From an uncultured Prevotellaceae bacterium (GTDB taxonomy: Bacteria; Bacteroidota; Bacteroidia; Bacteroidales; Bacteroidaceae), in contig OMXV01000052.1 in NCBI GenBank assembly GCA_900315075.1, positions 1 to 45,725 of the forward strand: 45,725 nucleotides of DNA. Direction: 5' to 3'. This document shows positions 16,175 to 24,291 of this stretch, in pieces (positions within the stretch are counted from its first letter, which is position 1; each line of letters starts with the position of its first letter). The notes beneath the pieces were generated by a model. It saw only the letters and a program-made list of their open reading frames with translations. It was not told the origin of the DNA and made no database searches. Made by a program: the position numbers and the translations under genes.

Positions 16175-17733
16175 AAACAAGAAAATTTACCATTATCACT
16201 GCCCTCATGCTGCTGATATGCATCGGGGCATCGGCACAGAAAGACAATTTCAACAAACTCTTCAATGCCACAAGAGCCATTACAAACCTGTATGTTGACA
16301 GCGTCAATGAAGACAAACTTGTAGAGGATGCCATCAAGGGTATGCTCGAGAAGCTCGACCCCCACTCCACCTACGCCAATGCCAAGGAGGTGAAGCAGAT
16401 GAATGAGTCGCTGGACGGCAATTTCGAGGGTATCGGCGTACAGTTTAATATGATGGAAGACTCGTTGGTGGTGATACAGACCATCTCCAACGGTCCGTCG
16501 GAGAAAGTGGGTATCATCGCAGGCGACCGCATCGTGCACGTCAACGACACTGCCATCGCCGGTGTCAACATGTCGAAAGAGGAAATCATGAGCCGCCTAC
16601 GCGGTCCTAAAGGCACAAAGGTGCGCTTAGGTGTCGTACGACCAGGTATCAAAGACGAACTGTCGTTCATCGTCACACGCGATAAAATCCCTGTGTTTTC
16701 CATCGATGCCGCCTATATGATTCGCCCAACCCTCGGATATATTCGTATTGGCAACTTCGGTGCCACCACCTACGACGAGTTCCGTGAGGCTATGGGCAAA
16801 CTGGAGCAGCAGGGCATGAAAGACCTTATCATCGACTTGCAAGACAATGGCGGTGGATATCTACAGACCGCCGTCTATATCGTCAACGACTTCCTGAACA
16901 AAGGCGAGATGATTGTCTATACTGAGGGCCGCAGTTCACCACGCCGCGAATACTTTGCCGACGGCTCCAAGGATTTGTTCAAGGGCAAAGTTTGCGTGCT
17001 GATCAATGAATACAGCGCATCGGCATCCGAAATCCTCTCTGGTGCCATCCAGGACCAGGACCGTGGCATCATCGTAGGTCGCCGCTCCTTCGGAAAGGGC
17101 CTCGTACAACGACCACTGGAATTCCCCGACGGGTCGATGATACGACTCACCATCGCACACTACTACACTCCCTCTGGGCGCTGCATCCAGAAACCTTATA
17201 CCAAGGGTAAGAAAGATGACTATGCACACGACATCGAAAACCGCTTCAAGAATGGTGAGTTCACCAGTGCCGACAGCATCCACTTTGCCGACTCACTGAA
17301 ATACTACACTCTGCGCGAACACCGCACGGTGTATGGCGGCGGCGGTATCATGCCCGACCATTTCGTGCCTCTCGACACCACACAATACACCAAGTTCCAC
17401 CGACAGTTGTCGGCCAAGAGCTATATCATCAATGCCAACCTGAAATACATCGATGAGCATCGCAAGGCACTGAAAAAGCAATACAAGACATTCAAAGACT
17501 TCAATGCTCAATTTGAAATTCCAAAGGAGGTCATCGACGGCATCATAGAGAAAGCCGCAAAAGATGATATCAAGCCCACCGACGACGACGAACTGGAGCG
17601 CACCATCCCTTACCTCAGGAAACAGCTGAAGGCTCTCGTAGCACGCGACCTATGGGATATGTCGGAGTATTTCCAAGTGATGAACGAGACCAACGCCATC
17701 GTCACGACTGCCGTGAAACTGATGCAGGAATAG
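16171..17733 (+). CDS. S41 family C-terminal processing peptidase
   Basis: The 520-residue protein starts with a signal peptide ([22 protein letters not shown]), then an N-terminal helical region, a PDZ domain (about 85-165) and the protease core. The catalytic Ser lies in YSASASE (281-287) and the Lys in [10 protein letters not shown] (Lys309), the usual Ser-Lys dyad. S41 enzymes trim C-termini of periplasmic proteins. It is coupled to parE by a 4-bp overlap, and a strong hairpin follows 18 bp after the stop. Confidence 0.95.
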   Translation: MKTRKFTIITALMLLICIGASAQKDNFNKLFNATRAITNLYVDSVNEDKLVEDAIKGMLEKLDPHSTYANAKEVKQMNESLDGNFEGIGVQFNMMEDSLVVIQTISNGPSEKVGIIAGDRIVHVNDTAIAGVNMSKEEIMSRLRGPKGTKVRLGVVRPGIKDELSFIVTRDKIPVFSIDAAYMIRPTLGYIRIGNFGATTYDEFREAMGKLEQQGMKDLIIDLQDNGGGYLQTAVYIVNDFLNKGEMIVYTEGRSSPRREYFADGSKDLFKGKVCVLINEYSASASEILSGAIQDQDRGIIVGRRSFGKGLVQRPLEFPDGSMIRLTIAHYYTPSGRCIQKPYTKGKKDDYAHDIENRFKNGEFTSADSIHFADSLKYYTLREHRTVYGGGGIMPDHFVPLDTTQYTKFHRQLSAKSYIINANLKYIDEHRKALKKQYKTFKDFNAQFEIPKEVIDGIIEKAAKDDIKPTDDDELERTIPYLRKQLKALVARDLWDMSEYFQVMNETNAIVTTAVKLMQE

Positions 17734-17751
17734 ACTTGAGAGTTATCTTTT

Positions 17752-17811
17752 ATCACGAATTTTAGAATTTGCGAATTGGAAAACCTAATTCTAAAATTCG
17801 TGATTTTTTTT
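17752..17811 (+). terminator. intrinsic terminator of the parE operon
   Basis: Two perfect 18-bp arms (17752-17769 and 17787-17804) form a long hairpin with a 17-nt loop and a run of eight T. On the opposite strand an A-rich run is missing, so it mainly acts on the plus strand. Confidence 0.9.
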
Positions 17812-17825
17812 CTAACTTTGCCGAA

Positions 17826-17896
17826 TTTTATCAATAAACATTTTATGTTTTGAAATCAAGGACTTACAAGCTTTCTTTTGATGATTTGGGTGGCGC
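17826..17896 (+). repeat. dispersed repeat A, copy 1
   Basis: About 71 bp from TTTTATCAATAAACATTTT to GGGTGGCGC. A diverged second copy is at 41219-41291. In this copy the GGTGGCGCATG end is followed by unrelated sequence; in the other it runs straight into repeat B. It directly follows the terminator T-run. Confidence 0.8.
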
Positions 17897-17932
17897 ATGT
17901 ACGGATACAATAGTATAGACTAAGAACAATAT

Positions 17933-17970
17933 GATAAAAAAACGCCTCGCTTGAGAAAAAGGAGGAAAAA
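17933..17970 (+). repeat. 38-bp perfect direct repeat, copy 1 (copy 2 at 18320-18357)
   Basis: The segment starting GATAAAAAAACGCC and ending GGAGGAAAAA is identical at 18320-18357. In both places it follows a GGTGGCGCATG sequence at 34-56 bp distance. The sequence between, 17971-18051, is purine-rich with no gene. Confidence 0.9.
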
Positions 17971-18051
17971 GGCTAAAAAATGAAAGAAGGAAAAAGTGCC
18001 AAAGGCACTCACAAAAAAGGAGGAAAAAATGCAAGAGATTAGGCGCTAGAC

Positions 18052-18072
18052 ACTTCTAACTTCTAACTCCTA
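18052..18072 (+). repeat. 7-bp tandem repeat (ACTCCTA family), three units
   Basis: ACTTCTA, ACTTCTA, ACTCCTA, then ACTAAAA. It is the same family and the same tail type as 10721-10755. Confidence 0.75.
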
Positions 18073-18083
18073 ACTAAAAACGG

Positions 18084-18246
18084 CGGAGCGAACACAGATA
18101 ATCGCAACTATGTTGCGTAGAAAAACACCCGACCTTTTGAATGGTCGGGTACCTTAGTGAAAGAGCACCATCACGAATTGGAGAATTTGAGAATTATTAT
18201 TTAAATGAATTTTTAGGAATTTGAGACGATGCTGCTCGCATCGAAT
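18084..18246 (+). repeat. dispersed repeat D-C, copy 1
   Basis: Part D (about 18084-18169) begins GGAGCGAACACAG and contains a hairpin, ACCCGACC with GGTCGGGT. Part C (18171-18246) begins TCACGAATTGG and ends GCTCGCATCGAAT. Both recur almost unchanged at 18648-18732 and 18847-18922, where they are split by a GC-rich insert. No coding potential is convincing here. Confidence 0.9.
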
Positions 18247-18254
18247 TATATCCG

Positions 18255-18384
18255 CTACGGAGGTGAGGAGTATGAGGAGGCGACCTACGGTGGCGCATGG
18301 TGGTTATGAAAATGAATAAGATAAAAAAACGCCTCGCTTGAGAAAAAGGAGGAAAAAACCTCCTCCTACTCCTTACCTCCGTAG
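18255..18384. repeat. 130-bp element with 26-bp imperfect terminal inverted repeats
   Basis: The ends 18255-18280 and 18359-18384 are inverted copies (24 of 26 match) starting CTACGGAGGTGAGGAG. The right end continues as repeat B (18361-18440), also found at 41292-41375. Between the ends lies the second copy of the 38-bp repeat. The element has no gene and resembles a miniature inverted-repeat element or a large hairpin. Confidence 0.75.
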
Positions 18385-18526
18385 AATTTTTGTTTTTGAA
18401 CATGAATTGCCATAAATGAACATGATTTTTCAGGAATTAGGAGTTTAATTTCGTTAGGAGTTAGAAGTGACTTAGAGGTAAGAGGGTGTTTTAGTTAGGA
18501 GTTAAGAGTGGCTGGCTATGGTATTG

Positions 18527-18570
18527 TCCCTTTAACTACTCTTTAACAACCTTTTAACTACCTTTTAACT
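18527..18570 (-). repeat. 11-bp tandem repeat, four units, inverted copy
   Basis: Units TCCCTTTAACT, ACTCTTTAACA, ACCTTTTAACT, ACCTTTTAACT are the reverse complement of the array at the ybeY stop (10613-10656). Even the flank matches: GGTATTGTCCC here, GGTAATGTCCC on the opposite strand there. Two short 7-bp units (TAGGAGT, TAGAAGT) lie upstream at 18455-18468. Confidence 0.85.
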
Positions 18571-18647
18571 ACCTTTTCGGACATACACAGGGTATGTCCC
18601 TACCGTGGGTGACATCGATGTCGTGGTGGATGGTCGCCACCAAGTGA

Positions 18648-18922
18648 GCGGAGCGAACACAGATAATCGCAACTATGTTGCGTAGAAATCACCCGACCTT
18701 ATGAATGGTCGGGTTCCTTAGTGAAAGAGCACCGAGTAGGTGCGGTTGAGCCCCATCCCGATGTCGGGAGGGGGACGGGGGGTGGGTAGGTACCCCTCAT
18801 TAGGATAAGGAGGGGGCGGGGATTTGTCGAAGACCCATGTTTTTTGTCACGAATTGGAGAATTTGAGAATTTTTATTTAAATGAATTTTAGGGAATTTGA
18901 GACGATGCTGCTCGCATCGAAT
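18648..18922 (+). repeat. dispersed repeat D-C, copy 2, split by a GC-rich insert
   Basis: D copy 2 is 18648-18732 and C copy 2 is 18847-18922. The 114 bp between them are GC-rich (CCCATCCCGATGTCGGG and AGGAGGGGGCGGGG stretches) and absent from copy 1. A further GC-rich hairpin (CCCCTCCC/GGGAGGGG) is at 18948-18971. The block looks like repeats nested in repeats. Confidence 0.85.
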
Positions 18923-19016
18923 CACACCCCACCCCGCCCTGCGGGCACCCCTCCCCTAGTAATGGGAGGGGAGTGCCTGGCGGACACAAGCTAATAGGGT
19001 AAGAGGGGGTTTAAGT

Positions 19017-19037
19017 TAGGAGTTAGAAGTTAGGAGT
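19017..19037 (-). repeat. 7-bp tandem repeat (ACTCCTA family), three units, inverted
   Basis: TAGGAGT, TAGAAGT, TAGGAGT, followed by GACTGGCC. A shorter relative with the same GTGACT follow-on is at 18455-18468. Confidence 0.75.
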
Positions 19038-19049
19038 GACTGGCCAACT

Positions 19050-19106
19050 CCAAAACTCATCATATCACTCCCCTCGCCCTTCGGAGAGGGGTTGAGGTGA
19101 GGCTTC
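19050..19106 (+). repeat. REP-like dispersed element, copy 2
   Basis: It shares ACTCATCATAT, the CCCCTC/GAGGGG hairpin and a GGCTTC end with the copy at 10120-10180. The reverse-strand copy is at 33611-33660. Confidence 0.8.
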
Positions 19107-19112
19107 AAATAA

Positions 19113-19152
19113 CTTGTCAACTTGTTTACTTGTCAACTTGTTTACTTGTCAA
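19113..19152 (+). repeat. 8-bp tandem repeat, five units
   Basis: CTTGTCAA and CTTGTTTA alternate for five units and end in CTAAATAA, the same tail that ends the 7-bp array at 10721-10755. Confidence 0.85.
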
Positions 19153-19183
19153 CTAAATAACAGTAGTTATATGTATATTAAAA

Positions 19184-19214
19184 TTTGCAGAATAAAAATA
19201 ATTGTATATCTTTG
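19184..19214 (+). promoter_or_regulatory. promoter of the DIP1984-family gene
   Basis: TTTG at 19184-19187 and TATCTTTG at 19207-19214 have an exact 19-nt spacer. The leader to the ATG at 19285 is about 65 nt. Confidence 0.75.
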
Positions 19215-19284
19215 CCGAAGAATTGGCTGAGCAGCTATTTTTTTAGAACATAAACAATATATAACCATAAAAACAGAGAAAAAC

Positions 19285-19740
19285 ATGAAGTTGGCAGAAG
19301 CATTAAGTATTCGGAAGGACCTTCAGAAACGCATTCAGCAACTGGGTCAGCGTATTCAGTACAATGTCAAAGTGCAGGAGGGAGATGAGCCTTCTGAACA
19401 GCCAGAGGAGTTGATGAAGGAGCTTGACAGCTGTCTCAAGCAGCTTGAGGAGCTGGTGTGGCGTATCAACACCACGAACATACAGACGAAGAATGCAGAG
19501 GGAAAGACCGTCACTCAGCTTATGGCTCAGAAGGAAATACTCACTTTGCGTATCAACACCTTGCGCAACATTTTCGACAAAGCCTCCATAGGACAGGATC
19601 GTTATTCCCGTTCTGAGATTAAGATGGTCACGGTCATCGACGTGAAGTCACTCGGCAAACTTGTTGACGACTATTCAGCCCAACTTCGTAAGCTGGACAT
19701 TGAGATACAAGCGTTGAACTTTACAACAGAACTGTTATAG
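19285..19740 (+). CDS. DIP1984 family protein
   Basis: The 151-residue protein is almost entirely helical and coiled-coil-like, beginning MKLAEALSIRKDLQKRIQQL. It contains KVQEGDEPSEQPEEL (about 29-43) and RINTTN (about 60-65), which I recognise from DIP1984-like proteins. Function is unknown. It has its own consensus promoter and is not linked to either neighbour, since the repeat island lies upstream and a 600-bp gap downstream. No signal peptide or membrane segment. Confidence 0.8.
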   Translation: MKLAEALSIRKDLQKRIQQLGQRIQYNVKVQEGDEPSEQPEELMKELDSCLKQLEELVWRINTTNIQTKNAEGKTVTQLMAQKEILTLRINTLRNIFDKASIGQDRYSRSEIKMVTVIDVKSLGKLVDDYSAQLRKLDIEIQALNFTTELL

Positions 19741-19748
19741 GATAATAT

Positions 19749-19935
19749 AGGGCATCCGCGTTTGTAGGGCGAACCAAATAAACCTCTGAATTGATCAGAA
19801 ACTATCGCACTGTTCGGAGCCGACAGCACCCTATTAACATTTTCACGGCGCAGGCTCAGCACATCAGCATTCGAAGGCACGTTTCAGGCAGCATTTCGCA
19901 TTACCACCTGGTTGACTATGAATGTCGGATGCCCT
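19749..19935. other. 187-bp gene-free segment closed by a perfect 10-bp inverted repeat
   Basis: AGGGCATCCG (19749-19758) and CGGATGCCCT (19926-19935) would pair to close a 187-nt structure. An internal hairpin CTGTTCGG/CCGACAG supports folding. There is no convincing Bacteroidetes promoter right before it, and it begins 8 bp after the DIP1984 stop. It could be a structured 3' end, an independent small RNA or a small non-autonomous element. I could not match it to a known RNA by eye. The rest of 19936-20338 holds a terminator and the serpin promoter. Confidence 0.4.
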
Positions 19936-20049
19936 TTCTTTATATGAAAACTAATTATAACGAGGGTGTGCAAAATGAAGATTTGCATAAACAATATTTA
20001 CAATTTGCAGTCATTATGGCGGGTTAAAGAAAGGCCAACAAGCACATAG

Positions 20050-20073
20050 CCCAGGGCAACGCCCTGGGTTTTT
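20050..20073 (+). terminator. intrinsic terminator hairpin
   Basis: CCCAGGGC, loop AAC, GCCCTGGG, then five T. A sister hairpin with loop CTT is at 41079-41097. Some downstream sequence (TTTATGTTTGGCAACA) also resembles 41175-41192, so the hairpin is probably part of a dispersed repeat. Confidence 0.75.
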
Positions 20074-20305
20074 ATGTTTGGCAACAGTTGTCGCCCTGCT
20101 ACCAATGTATTGGTGCATTCCTTACCGTTCAGTTTCTCAAGGTCAGCCTTTAGTGTTTTGGTGTGTCTAAGTGACAAAAGGAGCGAAAACGGCGGTAAGG
20201 AATCGGTCAGAACTCAGCCGACCCAATTATCTAAATTTATGTTAAAAAGGGGTTGCTCATGCAGTCATATTGCAAATATCTTATCTATTAAAATAAAAAC
20301 AATAG

Positions 20306-20313
20306 TATATTTG
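20306..20313 (+). promoter_or_regulatory. -7 element before the serpin operon
   Basis: TATATTTG lies 25 nt before the ATG. No good TTTG occurs at the -33 distance, so activation by another factor is possible. TGCAAATA (20269-20276) and TATTTGCA (20308-20315) form an inverted pair around the region. Confidence 0.5.
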
Positions 20314-20338
20314 CAGATAATAACTAAATAACGACGGT

Positions 20339-22867
20339 ATGAGAAAGATTTTACTCATGGTATGTACCATCCTGATGGCTACAACAGCTTTAGCCCAAGA
20401 AGGTGAACCGAAGACTATTACACTGACTGACGCAGAGCGTGCGTTGGTGGAGCAGAATAACGACTTCGCCTTCAATCTGTTCCGCAAGACTCGCAACACG
20501 GAAAACCATGTCATCTCACCACTGAGCATCACATACGCTTTAGGAATGCTCAACAACGGTGCCGAGGGCATCACACGTGAGGAAATCTCTCAGGTGTTGT
20601 CTGGCGGACGTCAGGAGGGGTTTGCCGACGTAGCCACGATAAATGCCTTCTGTCGCAAGATGCTGATGGAGAGTGCCCTGCTCGACGAGGACACACGTGT
20701 GAGTATAGCCAACAACATCTATTTCAATGGCGACAGAAAGGATATTTCGCTTAAGTCGGCCTTTAGGGACTCGGCAGCGACATATTATGACGCAACCCCC
20801 TCTGTGCTCAGTTTCAGCGACCCCTCTACGCTGGATATCATCAACCAGTGGGCTACCGACCACACCGACGGCATGATTCACGACCTGCTGAAGCTTCAGG
20901 ACATGCAAGACCCCAATTTGGTGAGTTTTCTTCTGAATGCCATTAGCTTCAAGGGCGCATGGATTAATCAGTTTGATGAAACAGATACGCAGAATGCGTA
21001 TTTCGACAACATGCAGCGCACGGCCATGATGATGTGGCAGATGAATGAGTTCCAATATGTAGAGACCAACCTCTACCAGTCTGTCATCCTGCCTTATGGC
21101 AACGGCTCCTACCAGATGACGCTCTTCCTGCCTCATTATGGAAAGACCCTTGACGATGTCTTGGAAGCCATGAACGGCACGAATTGGAACGCTGCCGAAT
21201 ACAAAAACTATATGGTGTGGCTAAGCATGCCACGTATAGAGACCGACACCGACCAGGATTTGAAAGAGGTTATGGCATCGTTGGGCATGCCGAATGCTTT
21301 TCAGGAAAACTGCGGCCACGGCTTTGGGGATTTCTGCTACTTTGGTGATAACGAGGATGACTCCGACCAGTGCTGGATTAGTATGATGAAGCAGAAAGCC
21401 CATCTGAAACTCGACGAGAAGGGTACGGAGGCTGCCGCGGCTACTGTCATTGGGATGACCGACAACGCCGCACCTTCCCAATCTGCAGAGTTCATCGCTG
21501 ACAGACCATTCCTCTACATCATCAGCGAGCGTTCAACGGGAAGCATTTTCTTTATCGGACAGTACATGGGTGAACCTTTGGAGAACCCACGTCATGATAT
21601 CAGCCTCACGGAGGAGGAGCGGCAGCTCGTCAAGAGCAACAACAACTTTGCTTTTAACCTCTTCCGCCAGGCACGCGACGAAAAGAGCTGTATCCTATCG
21701 CCGCTGAGCATCACATACGCCTTAGGTATGCTGAATAATGGTGCTGCCGGTCAGACACAGCAGGAAATCAACGACGTGCTGGGCTTTGGCGAGGCTGGTG
21801 CCGATGCCATTAATCAGTTCTGCCACAAGATGCTGACAGAGAGTGGCACGCTGGACAAAGAGACTAAGGTCAATATAGCCAACACCATCTACGTGAACAG
21901 TCATTGGGGGTACAAACTGAAAGAGCCTTTCGTACAGAAAGCCAACGAATACTACGACGCTCAGCCTGAGACACGTGACTTCTACGACGGAATAACTCTC
22001 GATGTCATCAACCAGTGGAGCAGCGACCACACGGAGGGCATGATCAAGGAGATACTCAAAAAGGATGAGTTCAACGTAGATGCCGTGAGCTATCTGCTAA
22101 ACGCCCTTTACTTCAAGGGATCATGGGTGACGAAGTTTAACCCCGATAACACCTGTGAGGAATCTTTCAATGACGGTGCTCCCGTGCCAATGATGCACAT
22201 CCCAAGCGACGAATTCTATGGTGGCGCAGAGTTCTCCTATACCAGCAACGACCTATACCAGGCCATCAAACTACCATACGGCAACGAAGCCTACTTGATG
22301 ACTGTCATCTTACCGAAACAGGACAAAACGATTGACGACGTGCTTGACCAGATGGACGGCCAAAACTGGCAATTCCATGGACAAGGTACGTGGGTGGATC
22401 TGAAACTGCCACGCTTCGAAACCGAGGTATCCATCGACCTGACCCCCGTCATGTCCGCATTGGGCATGCCCACAGCCTTTAATCCTGATTTCGCTGACTT
22501 CTCTGACTTCTGTAACGTGCCTACCTATATCTACTTGATGAAACAGGTCGCTAAGATCAAGGTTAGCGAAGAAGGCACAGAAGCTGCCGCCGTTACCATC
22601 ATCGGTGAAAATGCATCAAGCATACCCGACTTTGCTGAGTTCCACGCCACACGCCCGTTCATCTATATCATCAGTGAACAGTCAACGGGCACCATCTTCT
22701 TTATCGGGCAGTATATGGGTGACATTACGGCTGACACACCTCAAGTTGAAAACAATAAAGCCACCATGGTGAATCCAGCACTTTACGATTTGCAGGGCCG
22801 TCGTCTGAACGGAACACCAGCCAAAGGGGTGTATATCCAAAATGGCAGGAAATATATAGTGAGATGA
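20339..22867 (+). CDS. secreted double serpin (two serpin domains in one chain)
   Basis: The 842-residue protein has a signal peptide (MRKILLMVCTILMATTALAQ), two complete serpin domains (about 28-405 and 420-785) and a YDLQGRR C-terminal tail. Serpins are suicide inhibitors that trap proteases by inserting a reactive-centre loop. Both hinges look inhibitory: GTEAAAAT at 362-369 and GTEAAAVT at 746-753. Counting 13 residues from the hinge Thr places P1 at Asn376 in domain 1 and near Ser760 in domain 2, with Asn758-Ala759 close by. The domains are similar along their length (ISPLSITYALGMLNNGA/LSPLSITYALGMLNNGA), so the gene arose by tandem duplication. It opens an operon that also encodes a C13 cysteine peptidase, a plausible but unproven target. 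Ser/Cys-peptidase specificity cannot be fixed from the sequence alone. Confidence 0.95.
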   Translation: MRKILLMVCTILMATTALAQEGEPKTITLTDAERALVEQNNDFAFNLFRKTRNTENHVISPLSITYALGMLNNGAEGITREEISQVLSGGRQEGFADVATINAFCRKMLMESALLDEDTRVSIANNIYFNGDRKDISLKSAFRDSAATYYDATPSVLSFSDPSTLDIINQWATDHTDGMIHDLLKLQDMQDPNLVSFLLNAISFKGAWINQFDETDTQNAYFDNMQRTAMMMWQMNEFQYVETNLYQSVILPYGNGSYQMTLFLPHYGKTLDDVLEAMNGTNWNAAEYKNYMVWLSMPRIETDTDQDLKEVMASLGMPNAFQENCGHGFGDFCYFGDNEDDSDQCWISMMKQKAHLKLDEKGTEAAAATVIGMTDNAAPSQSAEFIADRPFLYIISERSTGSIFFIGQYMGEPLENPRHDISLTEEERQLVKSNNNFAFNLFRQARDEKSCILSPLSITYALGMLNNGAAGQTQQEINDVLGFGEAGADAINQFCHKMLTESGTLDKETKVNIANTIYVNSHWGYKLKEPFVQKANEYYDAQPETRDFYDGITLDVINQWSSDHTEGMIKEILKKDEFNVDAVSYLLNALYFKGSWVTKFNPDNTCEESFNDGAPVPMMHIPSDEFYGGAEFSYTSNDLYQAIKLPYGNEAYLMTVILPKQDKTIDDVLDQMDGQNWQFHGQGTWVDLKLPRFETEVSIDLTPVMSALGMPTAFNPDFADFSDFCNVPTYIYLMKQVAKIKVSEEGTEAAAVTIIGENASSIPDFAEFHATRPFIYIISEQSTGTIFFIGQYMGDITADTPQVENNKATMVNPALYDLQGRRLNGTPAKGVYIQNGRKYIVR

Positions 22868-22902
22868 CGGAGAATAGTTCAAGATACAAAACGATTCGCA
22901 TT

Positions 22903-24279
22903 ATGAAAAAGGGATTGATTCTTTTGTTATTCTTTCCTTGTATGCTATTTGCACAGGATATCTACAGTGATATGCTGACTGAGGGCAAGACATGGAGTTT
23001 CATCCGATGGCCATACGGTAAAACGCACCAGATGGGTATGAGGGGCGACTCTGTTGTAAACGGGATGACATGCAGGAAATACGGTTATGTGAACGATGAT
23101 GGTACTTTCTCTTGTACAGTCGTGTTCCGCCAGGATGGTGACAAGGTGTATGTGAAGTATCCCAGAAGTAATGATTTCTCCTTGGCATACGACTTCGGAG
23201 CCTCGGTAGGTGACACCATGGAAATTGACAGAGTACGAATTGTGGTGACGGATAAGGATATCGTCACCGCGCGCGGTCATGAGTTGCGTCGCGTATCATT
23301 CAGGGTGGCTGAATTTGATGACGGCAACGGCTGGGTTCCCGTGGAGGGCGATTACAGAAGCAGCTGGATTGAAGGCATCGGTGGCAGCACAGGTCCAGAG
23401 TCAGACATGCCTTTTCCAGAAATAGCAGGCAACTATGATATGCTGATGGACATCAGCCTCGGCGACGAGCTACTCTGCGATGCCTATATCTTCACAGGTG
23501 ATGGTCATGAGAAGCTGATGCTCACCTATAAGCCAGAGTGGAATTACAACAAACAGGTGTTGGATGATGGGATGGGTCGATGGAGTGAACCAGTGGAGTG
23601 CCACGCCAAGAAGACAGGCATGGAACTTCCCCCACCGGGAAACTTCCCCTACACGACGGTCACCATTGAGGAAGAGCAAGAGAGCAGGCTTCTGCTCAGG
23701 GGCAGCAATCAGGTGCTTGCCGAGAAAGCCAGTTTCCTGGAATACATGGGGAAAGCCTTCCCTAGTATGAGTGATATCTACACGGAACAGGCAGATTGGT
23801 CTCTGGATGTAGTGCTCTATGACTTTACGCTGGGCGTTGGCGACAGGTATCCGTGCTGTGGTAATGTAATTGTGGAACATATCTCGGAAATGACCACTCG
23901 CGACGGCATCAGCCGTAAGCTGTTCTGTCTGAGCAATGGCCTGTTGCTGCTTGAGGGCATAGGATGTCTGAACTCCCGCTACGGCGTGTTCGGGTACCAG
24001 AATGACCCCGGCATCAGCGTGGGAAGCGAGGCAGCCCAGGCACCACAATCGGATGAGTCGCCTGTGGACAACACCCTCCTCTCGTTCCTGAAATACGGCG
24101 AAAACACGGCACCCGTGTATATTCTCGGCGACTGGGAAATGGGTATTGGTAAGGTCACTGAGAAAAAACGAACCAACTTAATTCACGACCTGCAAGGCCG
24201 CAAGGTCGGTACCGACCAATCTTCCAGTTTGAAAAAGGGCATTTATATTGTCGATGGAAAGAAGGTCATAATAAAATGA
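22903..24279 (+). CDS. secreted protein of unknown function with YDLQGR-type tail
   Basis: I chose the ATG at 22903 because it begins a clear signal peptide (MKKGLILLLFFPCMLFAQ). An ATG at 22864 overlaps the serpin stop and would add 13 residues before it. The mature protein has two loosely similar halves, each with a DFxxxVGD-type core (YDFGASVGDTMEI and YDFTLGVGDRYPC) and an EGIG motif (WIEGIGGSTG and LLEGIGCLNSRYG). Such secreted beta-rich proteins are common in Prevotella; their role is not known to me. The C-terminus has IHDLQGRKV and KKGIYIVDGKKVIIK, a tail shared with its operon neighbours and probably a sorting or anchoring signal. Confidence 0.8.
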   Translation: MKKGLILLLFFPCMLFAQDIYSDMLTEGKTWSFIRWPYGKTHQMGMRGDSVVNGMTCRKYGYVNDDGTFSCTVVFRQDGDKVYVKYPRSNDFSLAYDFGASVGDTMEIDRVRIVVTDKDIVTARGHELRRVSFRVAEFDDGNGWVPVEGDYRSSWIEGIGGSTGPESDMPFPEIAGNYDMLMDISLGDELLCDAYIFTGDGHEKLMLTYKPEWNYNKQVLDDGMGRWSEPVECHAKKTGMELPPPGNFPYTTVTIEEEQESRLLLRGSNQVLAEKASFLEYMGKAFPSMSDIYTEQADWSLDVVLYDFTLGVGDRYPCCGNVIVEHISEMTTRDGISRKLFCLSNGLLLLEGIGCLNSRYGVFGYQNDPGISVGSEAAQAPQSDESPVDNTLLSFLKYGENTAPVYILGDWEMGIGKVTEKKRTNLIHDLQGRKVGTDQSSSLKKGIYIVDGKKVIIK

Positions 24280-24291
24280 TCATCAACGAAT

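Noticed and set aside
18197-18403. Short minus-strand frame in the repeat island
   Set aside because: It is composed of dispersed repeats and low-complexity sequence.
19791-20027. Short plus-strand frame over the inverted-repeat segment
   Set aside because: No homology that I recognise, no promoter, and it spans the right arm of the inverted repeat.
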